A stretch of 64,000 nucleotides of DNA from VXYL01 sp963666465 (GTDB lineage: Bacteria; Pseudomonadota; Gammaproteobacteria; Pseudomonadales; Azotimanducaceae): the NCBI GenBank assembly GCA_963666465.1, contig OY762824.1, forward strand, positions 1,860,001 to 1,924,000, in the 5' to 3' direction. Made by a program: the position numbers and the translations under genes. Below are positions 46,289-54,138 of the stretch, one piece after another (positions within the stretch are counted from its first letter, which is position 1; every line of letters starts with the position of its first letter). Below the pieces are notes generated by a model. It made no database searches and was not told where the DNA came from. It was given only the letters and a program-made list of their open reading frames with translations.

Positions 46289-46504
46289 CCCGGATTATTC
46301 ATGGATGCGCGCTGCGAGGGCGACGAGACGCCGCTGTGGGTGGACCCGCACGCGTGCAGGAGGCACGGAACGGAGGACCCCGAAGGCATGGCTGCGCACC
46401 ATGTCGAGGGGCCGGATCGAACGCGTCCGCAGGACGCGCGAGTACTTGCCCAGCCACAGCGAGTGTATCGGCGTCCGCAGTAGGGCATTCATGAATCATC
46501 CGGG
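46289..46504. mobile_element. MITE-B copy 2 (about 216 bp)
   Basis: Left end CCCGGATTATTCATGG after CTAG, right end CATTCATGAATCATCCGGG. The interior matches copy 1 in reverse orientation. The right end supplies the stop codon of the AAA ATPase read from the other strand (CCCGGATGA), so the insertion appears to have cut that gene. Confidence 0.8.
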
Positions 46505-47674
46505 CCCGACCGTCACGGCGCGGCGCACGTTGGTTCGTTCTTCCGACGACAACAGATTGGCAACGTGGTTCGCCATGGACGGAATCGGAATGCTGAGCGG
46601 TGATCTGCTCGACCCCGAGGCATAGCCGAGCACGCCGGCGTAGAGCATCTGGTCCACGCATTCACCGCCGCGGCGGAAGTCCGCCAGGTGATCCTCCCTC
46701 TCGTACGGGCCAAGTGCCGGGAGAGCGGCGTTTACGATCGCCATCGCGTCCGCGCGATTGAGGGCGCGAGCCCTGCTTGCTTCGTACACCGCATGCACGA
46801 TCAGGGGACTGGTCCGCGCCGCTTCCAGCCGACGGTCGTAGTAGCGGCGCATGTCGGCTTCCGCGAGCGACAGGGCGCGGCGCAGGTTGGCACCGTCGAA
46901 CGCGAGTTCATCGGATTCCAGGAGAGCTTGTACTGCCCCCTGAAAGTGGCAGGTAACGTGCTGTGGCCAGCCGTGAGTGGCCGGGGCCAGCATTCGTGCC
47001 CATTGGTCGAAATGGCCGGTGATGCCTCCTACATCCTCAGCCAAGATGCGTAGTGATTCCTCCAAGCTGCGTTGCGCTTCGTCAAGCGTCAGCGCCGCGA
47101 CATGCAGGATGCACTTCTCGGCCAAGCGCGACAGGCCCAGCCGTTCAAGGTGGGACGCCGAGATAGACAAGCCGCCGCAGACCAGCAGCAACGGGAACGT
47201 GGTCTGACCATGCAGGTGATAGAGCAGTTCTCTCGTCTCGACGTCGTCGTCCATGCGCTGGATCTCGTCGACGAGCAGCAGCGTCGGCTTGGCGGCCGAA
47301 GCCTGCGAAGCGAATAGCGTCTCGAAGTCGTCCCACGTGGAGAGAGTGGCTGGTGCGGTGACGCACGAGTGGGTCTGGCTGGCGGTCGCGACGGCTTTCA
47401 CACCGATGGTTCCTTCGCGACCGACCGTTGTGCGGAATGCATCGCCGGAGACGCCCATCATGCGCTCCGCCACAGCCACCAGCACGTTGCTCACTGTGCG
47501 CCGACTCCAAGGGGTTGGGCGGTAGATGGCGCCAGAGCCGGGCACCCGCTCTGGCAGACGCCGGCCCATTTCCCGCAACAGGGCGGTCTTGCCAGCGCCC
47601 GGCGCGCCTTGGGCGACTATCGTGCGCCTAGGCGTCTCGCCAGGACGCCATGTCGCCAACTGGCGGATCGCCAT
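46496..47674 (-). CDS. AAA ATPase (AAA_16/STAND-like), probably truncated at both ends
   Basis: 392 residues. Walker A is GAPGAGKTALL (about 23-33), Walker B is TLLLVDEIQRMDD (about 130-142), and a sensor-like LVCGGLSIS follows, as in ORC/Cdc6-like ATPases of mobile or defence loci. The meaningful sequence extends upstream of the ATG (EKLANWASIGDREAPVAFVG, then REREID) without any start codon before a TGA, so the true N-terminus may be lost. The last codons and stop (VGPG-stop) come from MITE-B copy 2. The partner gene is unknown. Confidence 0.6.
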   Translation of the reverse strand: MAIRQLATWRPGETPRRTIVAQGAPGAGKTALLREMGRRLPERVPGSGAIYRPTPWSRRTVSNVLVAVAERMMGVSGDAFRTTVGREGTIGVKAVATASQTHSCVTAPATLSTWDDFETLFASQASAAKPTLLLVDEIQRMDDDVETRELLYHLHGQTTFPLLLVCGGLSISASHLERLGLSRLAEKCILHVAALTLDEAQRSLEESLRILAEDVGGITGHFDQWARMLAPATHGWPQHVTCHFQGAVQALLESDELAFDGANLRRALSLAEADMRRYYDRRLEAARTSPLIVHAVYEASRARALNRADAMAIVNAALPALGPYEREDHLADFRRGGECVDQMLYAGVLGYASGSSRSPLSIPIPSMANHVANLLSSEERTNVRRAVTVGPG

Positions 47675-47884
47675 GTCGATCTCGCGCTCCCGACCGACAA
47701 AGGCAACCGGCGCCTCCCGGTCACCGATGCTTGCCCAGTTCGCCAGCTTTTCCGTTTGTACACCGTTTCATGCCTGGGTGTGCCCTCGGGGGTGTCGTGG
47801 CGGCGGACACCCTGCATAGGATGTCCCGCTGTCCCGCTAGTATAGTGGCCGGAGGCCGTCAAAGCGGCGAAGCCGTTTCAGGTG

Positions 47885-48016
47885 CAGCAATTCTCATTTT
47901 GGCGTCTGGCTTCGCTGTCAGGCGCATTGCCCCCCCGGTTTCGGACTCAATTCGGGTCAAATCAACCCGCAGACCGGTGCTGTTGAGTGGACTGAAGGCC
48001 AAAATGAGAATTGCCG
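47885..48016. mobile_element. MITE-A copy 4 (132 bp)
   Basis: Close to copies 2 and 3, with one changed base in the right terminus (CCG for CTG). The 9-bp flanks are TTTCAGGTG (47876-47884) and TTTCAGGCG (48017-48025), one mismatch, so this is probably an older insertion. The right flank contains the stop codon of the enoyl-CoA hydratase gene. The rest of 47675-47884 holds lost upstream sequence of the AAA ATPase and nothing else recognised. Confidence 0.93.
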
Positions 48017-48018
48017 TT

Positions 48019-48993
48019 TCAGGCGCCGTCAATGGTGTCGATCAGGCCCCAAGCGAGGGCGGTTTGGGCTTCTACCCTGTCGCCGGTCAAGGCCATGTAG
48101 TTCAGGTTCAACCGCCCTATGCGGGAGAGGATGCTCGCGGTGCCGCCCGCGCCGGGGATCAGGCCGAAGCGGACTTCCGGGAGGATGAAGAAGGCGTCGG
48201 GGGTGGCGCGGACGTGGCTGGCGAAGGCCGGGAGCTCGATGCCGGCGCCTACGCAGGCGCCGTGGAGATGCACTTCGACTCGGTCGCGGAGGTGGTGCAT
48301 GAGGCCCGCGGCGCTGCGGGTGGTGCGGGCTGCGTGGGCGATTCCGGCGTCGGTGGCTTGGCCGAATTCGTCGAGGTCGCCACCGGCACTGAAGTTCGGG
48401 CCTTTGCCGGCGAGGACGATGCGTTCGATGGTGGGGTCTTGGGTGGCGAGTGACAGGGCTTCACAGAGGGCATCGCGCATGGCTGCGGAGTAGGCGTTGC
48501 GCTTTTGGGGGCGGTTGAGGAGGAGGTGGAGCACATCGGCCTGGCGGTCGATGAGGATGGGGGGGGCTTCGGGTTCGGGCGGAGGTGCCTTGCGGCGGTC
48601 GCGACCGGCTAGCCAGCCTTGGAACTCGGCGCCGTGCTGGAGGGCGGAGTAGGCGAGGGACTCTGCGATCAGGCGCTGTGGGATGGCCAGGGGTTCGCCG
48701 ACTCGGGTGAGTCCCACGAGAGTCATGGCGGCGACGGGGCTTTCGGCTACTGCGGCTGCCACGCGCTCTGCTTCCTCTTGGGACGGGACGGCGACGTCGA
48801 GCAGGGCTGGGATGTCGTCCTTGCTGGCGTTGGAAGACACGATGCCGATTACGGGGCACTTGGCGGGGGTGATCTCAACTGGTGATTCGGCTTCGTCCAC
48901 CTCGACGATGATGCTGGGGCAACTACCGAACACGGACAGTGCCTCGGCTTGCGCCGGATCCTTCAGTCGCTGCTCCAATTCGGAAAGCCGCAC
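48019..48993 (-). CDS. Enoyl-CoA hydratase/isomerase family protein
   Basis: 324 residues from a GTG at 48993. The C-terminal part is a crotonase fold: LHLLLNRPQKRNAYSAAMRD, LAGKGPNFSAGGDLDEFGQA (oxyanion-hole region), VEVHLHGACVGAGIELPAFA, and FILPEVRFGLIPGAGGTASI. The N-terminal 120 residues (IVEVDEAESPVEITPAKCPV and following) resemble a second, degenerate crotonase half without the usual glycine motifs. It acts on acyl-CoA thioesters; the substrate is unknown. It is divergent from the amidohydrolase at 49027. Confidence 0.85.
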   Translation of the reverse strand: MRLSELEQRLKDPAQAEALSVFGSCPSIIVEVDEAESPVEITPAKCPVIGIVSSNASKDDIPALLDVAVPSQEEAERVAAAVAESPVAAMTLVGLTRVGEPLAIPQRLIAESLAYSALQHGAEFQGWLAGRDRRKAPPPEPEAPPILIDRQADVLHLLLNRPQKRNAYSAAMRDALCEALSLATQDPTIERIVLAGKGPNFSAGGDLDEFGQATDAGIAHAARTTRSAAGLMHHLRDRVEVHLHGACVGAGIELPAFASHVRATPDAFFILPEVRFGLIPGAGGTASILSRIGRLNLNYMALTGDRVEAQTALAWGLIDTIDGA

Positions 48994-49026
48994 GGCAGGG
49001 TTCCCTCGCCATCGCCTCGAAGCCTT

Positions 49027-50394
49027 ATGCTGATCGGGATGGTTCTGATACGCAATGCAGAAATCGACGGCAGGCGGCGGGCGGACGTGCGCATTCGCGG
49101 CGGTCTGGTGGCCGAGCTTGGACGTTTGGTTGCGGCGGAGGGGGAGGATGTCGTGGAGGCGCGGGGTGGCGCGCTGCTGCCGGGGCTGCACGACCATCAT
49201 CTGCACTTTCTGGCGCTGGCGGCGGCGCGGAGTTCCGTGCGGTGCGGGCCGCCGGAGGTTTGCGACCTTGATCAGCTTCGGGACGCGCTGGTGAGTGCGC
49301 CGGATGGTGGGTCGCAAGGCTGGATTCGCGGGGTTGGCTATCACGAGTCGGTTGCCGGGGAGCTTGGCCGGGGGGTGCTGGATTGCTTGGTGGCGGAGCG
49401 GCCCGTTCGCATTCAGCATCGATCCGGCAAGATGTGGTTCCTGAATGGGGAGGCGCTGCGGGCCGTGGGACTGGACCCGGGCGGCGATGGGCGGCTCTTT
49501 CGGCGGGATGAGTGGTTGCGGGAACGGCTTGGGGATGCGGATCTGACGGCGGCGGCCACCGCGGTGTCGGCGCAGTTGGCGGCTTGGGGGGGGACGGGGT
49601 TTACGGATGCGACTCCTTCCAACGATGCGGCGGCGGTGCGGCGGATCGAGAAGCTTGCGCCGCACCAGCATGTGGTTGCGATGGGGAATGGGACGCTGGC
49701 GTCGGGACATCTCAAGGTGATGCTGGATGACGCCGCGTTGCCGGACATCGACGAGCTGGTGGGGCGGATCGCACAGGTGCATGGGCGCGGGCGTGCTGTG
49801 GCGTTTCATTGCGTGACGCGCACGGAACTGGTGTTCGCGCTTGCCGCACTTGCGGAGGCGGGGACATTGCCGGCGGATCGGATTGAGCATGCGGCGGTCG
49901 CGGATGCGGACGGGTTGCGGCTGCTGGCGGAGGCTGGCGTCACGGTGGTTACCCAGCCGAACTTCATTGCGGAGCGGGGTGACCGCTATGTGCTGGATGT
50001 GGAGGCTGGGGATCGGGAGTTCCTGTATCGGGGGGCTGGTTTTCTGGAGGCTGGCATTCCCTTGGGCGCGGGGACGGATGCGCCGTTTGGTGAGCCGGAC
50101 CCTTGGGCGGCGATGCGGGCGGCGGTTGCGCGCCGGACTACCTCGGGGTTGGTGGTCGGCGCCGACGAGGGCCTCACGCCGGAACGGGCCTTGGCTCTTT
50201 TCACTACGCCACCTGTGGACCCTGGAGGTGTGCCAAGAACCGTGTGCATGGGGAGCGCCGCGGACCTTTGCCTGCTGAGCTTGCCTTGGAAGGAGGCGCG
50301 GCTCCGCCTCGACGGCGCTGATGTTGCAGCGACTTGGATGGCGGGCGAGCGCTCGCATGAAGTGGATGCCGTCAAAGCCAGCAGCTCGCGCTAG
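49027..50394 (+). CDS. Amidohydrolase (amidohydrolase 3 type)
   Basis: About 455 residues. Metal-binding motifs of the amidohydrolase superfamily are visible: GLHDHHLHFLALAAA (HxH-like, with an extra His), a central Lys region GHLKVMLDD, the later His in VAFHCVTRTE and ADRIEHAAVADADG, and the Asp in LGAGTDAPFGEPDPW. The C-terminal ALALFTTPPVDPGG and GSAADLCLL are typical of the amidohydrolase 3 group. ATG 49027 has GAAG upstream; ATG 49039 is also possible. The start lies 33 bases from the divergent hydratase start, so they share a promoter region. Confidence 0.85.
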   Translation: MLIGMVLIRNAEIDGRRRADVRIRGGLVAELGRLVAAEGEDVVEARGGALLPGLHDHHLHFLALAAARSSVRCGPPEVCDLDQLRDALVSAPDGGSQGWIRGVGYHESVAGELGRGVLDCLVAERPVRIQHRSGKMWFLNGEALRAVGLDPGGDGRLFRRDEWLRERLGDADLTAAATAVSAQLAAWGGTGFTDATPSNDAAAVRRIEKLAPHQHVVAMGNGTLASGHLKVMLDDAALPDIDELVGRIAQVHGRGRAVAFHCVTRTELVFALAALAEAGTLPADRIEHAAVADADGLRLLAEAGVTVVTQPNFIAERGDRYVLDVEAGDREFLYRGAGFLEAGIPLGAGTDAPFGEPDPWAAMRAAVARRTTSGLVVGADEGLTPERALALFTTPPVDPGGVPRTVCMGSAADLCLLSLPWKEARLRLDGADVAATWMAGERSHEVDAVKASSSR

Positions 50395-50510
50395 GAGGCA
50401 AGCGCCGTAGAACGGCGCTTGCCTCCTAGCCGAAGGCGCGAGCGAATGCGAGCCCGAAGGCAAAGCAGTTCGCGAAGCGAACTGCCGACGCGCCCGTTAG
50501 GGCGCGCTAG
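50395..50510. repeat. Modular hairpin cluster 4, target of IS1182 copy 2
   Basis: Begins at the amidohydrolase stop: AGGCAAGCGCCGTAGAACGG, then GCGCTTGCCT as its complement arm, GCAGTTCGCGAAGCGAACTGC, and CGCGCCCGTTAGGGCGCG followed by CTAG, where the IS1182 begins. Orientation is opposite to cluster 2. Confidence 0.75.
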
Positions 50511-52133
50511 CAGTCTGTCGGACTTTGGTGCCTGCGTCACTACAATGGCGCCCGCCGTTTGGGGAGGCCATTTCGAGATGCCGAAGTTCGTGCCGTCGGA
50601 TCGGAGCCAGCCGTACCTGTTGCCGCCGGACATGCGGGAGTGGGTTCCCGAGGACGACCTGGTGCACTTCGTGCTGGAGGCGGTGGAGCGGGTTTCGATG
50701 TCGCGGTTCCGGGTGAACGAGCGCGGCACGGGTTCTGCGCAGTGCCACCCGCGGATGATGCTTGCGCTGCTGGTGTACTGCTACGCGACCGGGACGTTCG
50801 GCTCGCGGCGGATCGAGCGGGCGACGCACCGGGATCTGTGCGTCCGGTACCTGACGGCGGACAGCCACCCGGACCACGACACGATCTGCCGTTTCCGTCG
50901 GGAGAACTTCGAGGCGGTTGGGGAGGCGTTCCTGCAGGTTCTGCTTCTGGCGCGGGAACTGCGGCTTCTTCGGGTGGGGACGGTGAGCGTGGACGGGACG
51001 AAGGTGGACGCGAACGCGAGCCTTCGCAACGGCATCCGGCACGACCGTGCGGAGGAGCTGCGGGCGCAGCTTCAGCAGGAGATCGACGGTCTTCTGGCGG
51101 AGGCGGAGCGGACGGACGCGTCGGACGAGGTCGATCCGCAGCGTCTTCCTGCGGAGCTGTCGCGGCGGGAGGCGCTGAAGGCGAAGCTGGACCGGGCGTG
51201 CGCGGAGCTGAAGGAGCGGGCGGAGCGCCGTGCGGAGTCGGAGCGCGAGGAGTACGAGCGCAAGGTGGCGGCGCGTGATGCGCGCAAGGGCTCTGCGAAG
51301 GGTCGGCATCCGAAGCCGCCAGACGGGAAGCCGAGGCCGGACGAGCAGGTCAACCTGACGGACGCGGACAGCGGGGTGATGAAGAAGAGCGAGCGTCACG
51401 AGTGCCGGCAGGCGTACAACGCGCAGGCGGTGGTGGACGCGGACGGCAGCCAGCTGGTGCTGGGCTGTCGGGTGAGCCGGAGCGCGACCGACCGCCGGGA
51501 GCTGGTCGCGGACGTGGACGCGGTGCCGGCGGCGGTTGGGGTGCCGGATCGGGTTCTGGCGGACAACGGCTACGCGTCGGGAAGCGAGGTGGCGGAGCTG
51601 GAGGGCCGCGGCATGGACCTGCTGGTGGCGACGGGCGCGGAGGGCGGCCGGCGGCAGCACGACTTCCGCCCGGAGCCGGCGGAGGAGCGTCCGGCGAAGG
51701 AGCCGAAGGCGGAGTGGATCAAGGCGATGCGGGCGAAGCTGGACGAGGAGGGGAACCGGCAGCGCTACCGGGTTCGCAAGCACACGGTGGAGCCGGTGTT
51801 CGGGGTGGTGAAGCAGGCGATGGGGTTCCGTCAGTTCCTGCTGCGCGGCATCGAGAAGGTGGAGGGCGAGTGGTGCCTGGCGATGCTGGCGTACAACTGC
51901 AAGCGGCTGCACAACCTCACGGCGGCGTGAATCGGGGCTGGAAGCCGCCCCGGAACCCCGGATCCGGGCCTTCTCCAGCCCACCGGAGCCACATCGGCGA
52001 CGACATCCCAGACCTGCCGCGCCGGACACGCCGCAATCGCCCGCCCGGATGCGGCAGTCCGAGAGCCCCGGGGGCGCACCCCCGTCCACAAGCCGCCAAC
52101 ATCCGCCTTCGCCGCCCAAAGTCCGACAGGCTG
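50511..52133 (+). mobile_element. IS1182-family element, copy 2
   Basis: 1,623 bp between CTAG at 50507-50510 and 52134-52137. The inverted repeats CAGTCTGTCGGACTTTGG and CAGCCTGTCGGACTTTGG differ at one position. The right flank (GCGCCGCAGG) continues hairpin-cluster sequence, so the element sits inside such a cluster. Confidence 0.88.
50578..51930 (+). CDS. IS1182-family transposase, second lineage
   Basis: 450 residues, intact: PSDRSQPYLLPPDMREWVPE, TADSHPDHDTICRFRRENFE, VSVDGTKVDANASLRNGIRH (Asp), a long charged helical insert, LADNGYASGSEVAELEGRG (Asp) and RKHTVEPVFGVVKQAMGFRQ (Glu). Overall layout equals the copy at 42923, but residue identity is low outside the motifs. Confidence 0.93.
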   Translation: MPKFVPSDRSQPYLLPPDMREWVPEDDLVHFVLEAVERVSMSRFRVNERGTGSAQCHPRMMLALLVYCYATGTFGSRRIERATHRDLCVRYLTADSHPDHDTICRFRRENFEAVGEAFLQVLLLARELRLLRVGTVSVDGTKVDANASLRNGIRHDRAEELRAQLQQEIDGLLAEAERTDASDEVDPQRLPAELSRREALKAKLDRACAELKERAERRAESEREEYERKVAARDARKGSAKGRHPKPPDGKPRPDEQVNLTDADSGVMKKSERHECRQAYNAQAVVDADGSQLVLGCRVSRSATDRRELVADVDAVPAAVGVPDRVLADNGYASGSEVAELEGRGMDLLVATGAEGGRRQHDFRPEPAEERPAKEPKAEWIKAMRAKLDEEGNRQRYRVRKHTVEPVFGVVKQAMGFRQFLLRGIEKVEGEWCLAMLAYNCKRLHNLTAA

Positions 52134-52137
52134 CTAG

Positions 52138-52588
52138 CGCCGCAGGAACTGGCCTGGCGAGGATTGCGTTCGCCGGAGCGCGCCATGCGGTGCGATGGAG
52201 GGCGGCACGCCCCTCCGTGGAGCGAATCTCCCAAGGTGTTGATCTGTTGATGATTCCAGCCGAAGTCGAGTCAACACCAACGTGCCGGCCGGATGGCGCG
52301 GTCCCCAAAGCGACTCGAAGCGAAGGCGCGTCCTCGCTCCTCGCCGAAAGCGAAGAAAACAAGGATCCGAAGGTGCAACCAGCCTTCCCCCCGAGAGACG
52401 GGCCCTGTCGGCGGCAGGAGCAAACTCCCAGTTCCCTGTGCGTAGGCGGCTCGGCGTCTCGCCGGGATGGAGACTTGGATGGAACATCCGCCGTAGGGGG
52501 CGCGAGCGACTGGAAGCGACTGGAGGAGGATGTGCCACCCACGGACGGCAACGCCGGGCCGCGCTCGCATGGAAGGTAAGCTCCGTTT
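52138..52588. other. 451-bp intergenic region
   Basis: No gene supported. It contains a GGAGGGCGGCACGCCCCTCC hairpin near 52198 and GC-rich sequence; open frames on the minus strand here show no protein-like composition. Confidence 0.4.
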
Positions 52589-54004
52589 GTGGATGGTGCT
52601 GAGCGAGTGAAGGCCTCGGTTGGGGGAGGCGGTGGGAAGGCTGCCGGGGGCTCCGGCAGGCGGACGTCGCAGGGGCGGACGTTTACGGACGGGGGGCTGC
52701 CTCGGCATGTTCTCCGGCTGTCGGGGTTCATGATCCTTGGGTTTCTTGCCATGACCATCGCCCAGCTTGTGGAGGCGGTGTATCTCGGCATGGTGGGGAC
52801 GCGGGAGTTGGCTGCCGTGGCGTTCGCGTTTCCCGTGGTGATGGCGCTTGGGGCGGCGACGCGGGGGATTGGGGTTGGTGCTGGGGCCGTGCTGGCTCGC
52901 GCCGCCGGGGCCGGCGATCGGGCACGGATGTCGCGGCTCACCAGCCATGCGTTGGTGCTGGTGCTGGCGTTCAACCTGATCTGTGCGGCGGCGTTGATGG
53001 CCGGTTCTCGGCCGCTGTTCGCCTTGTTGGGGGCCGAGGGGGAGATTCTCGATCTGGTGACTTCCTACATCGCCATCTGGGCGGTGGGGTTCCCGGCGTT
53101 CGGGCTGTCGATGGTGGGCACGGGGCTGATGCGCTCGCTGGGTGATCCGGCCTTTCCCGGCGTGGTGATGACGACGGGCTCGGTGTTGCAGATCATCATC
53201 GGGCCCTTCCTCATCTTCGGCTGGCTCGGGTTCCCGGCGATGGGGCTCGAGGGCGCGGCGTGGACGTTCGTGGCCGCGCGGGGCGCTTCCTTCTTGCTGG
53301 CCTTCCATTGGTTCGTCGTTCGCGAACGGGTGCTGCGCCTTTCCGCCACGGACTTCCTCGACTCTGCCCGCGCCATCCTGCACGTGGGGGTCCCGGCGAT
53401 GGCAACCAACCTCATCGGCCCGATCTCCACCGCCATCGTCACGCGATTGCTGGCGGGGCTTGGCGTGGCGGTGGTGGCAGGGTTCGGCATCGCCTCCAGG
53501 ATCGAGGCGGTGGTGTCGATGGTGGTCATCGGCATCGCTTCGAGCGCTGGGCCGCTGGTGGGGCAGAACTGGGGCGCACGCCTCTACGACCGGGTGTGGG
53601 CGGCGCTCAGGCTGTGCTATCGCTACTGTCTCATCTGGAGCGTCGTCGCCGCCTGCATCATGTGGCTGGGCGGCGCGTTCTTCGTCTCGCTGGTGAACGA
53701 CGAGGAGGCCGTTGTGGCCACTGCCACGGCATTTCTCTACATCGTGCCGATCAGCATTGGCTTCATGGGCATGCTGAACGTGGCCAACGGCGCCTTCAAC
53801 GCCCTCTCGAAGCCCTGGCCGCCGCTGCTGCTCTCGATCTTGCGCTTGACCGTGTTCTATGTGCCGCTTGCCTTGGCAGCGCGGTATTTCTTTGGCTATG
53901 CCGGCGTCTTCGCCGCCATAGCCGTTACGGACATTGCGCTCGGGCTGTGGGCAAGGGGGTGGAATCGGCGCACGCTGCGCAGGGAACAGGCGGCTGCTGG
54001 CTGA
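52589..54004 (+). CDS. MATE-family multidrug/cation exporter
   Basis: 471 residues from a GTG start, with about 12 membrane helices in two homologous halves (VLRLSGFMILGFLAMTIAQL, AIWAVGFPAFGLSMVGTGLM, ILHVGVPAMATNLIGPISTA, LTVFYVPLALAARYFFGYAG). The motif GFGIASRIEAVVSMVVIGIA, then SSAGPLVGQNWGA, is characteristic of MatE proteins. The first 35 residues are Gly-rich and may not be translated; ATG codons further in are possible starts. It exports drugs or metabolites using Na+ or H+; the substrate is unknown. Confidence 0.9.
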   Translation: MDGAERVKASVGGGGGKAAGGSGRRTSQGRTFTDGGLPRHVLRLSGFMILGFLAMTIAQLVEAVYLGMVGTRELAAVAFAFPVVMALGAATRGIGVGAGAVLARAAGAGDRARMSRLTSHALVLVLAFNLICAAALMAGSRPLFALLGAEGEILDLVTSYIAIWAVGFPAFGLSMVGTGLMRSLGDPAFPGVVMTTGSVLQIIIGPFLIFGWLGFPAMGLEGAAWTFVAARGASFLLAFHWFVVRERVLRLSATDFLDSARAILHVGVPAMATNLIGPISTAIVTRLLAGLGVAVVAGFGIASRIEAVVSMVVIGIASSAGPLVGQNWGARLYDRVWAALRLCYRYCLIWSVVAACIMWLGGAFFVSLVNDEEAVVATATAFLYIVPISIGFMGMLNVANGAFNALSKPWPPLLLSILRLTVFYVPLALAARYFFGYAGVFAAIAVTDIALGLWARGWNRRTLRREQAAAG

Positions 54005-54138
54005 AATGACGGCTTTGCGCCGGTGACTGTCCAAGCGTCGCCCACATCCCGCATCGACGTGCTGCCTGGCTGGTTGCGTCGCGCTTGCGGTATCGTCAAA
54101 GTCACGGTTACAGAACACGCACAGGGGGGCCGCTCTTC

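Noticed and set aside
50497..52974. An 825-codon minus-strand frame over IS1182 copy 2 and the start of the MATE gene
   Set aside because: It runs across an IS boundary and two supported plus-strand genes; composition is Arg/Pro-rich.
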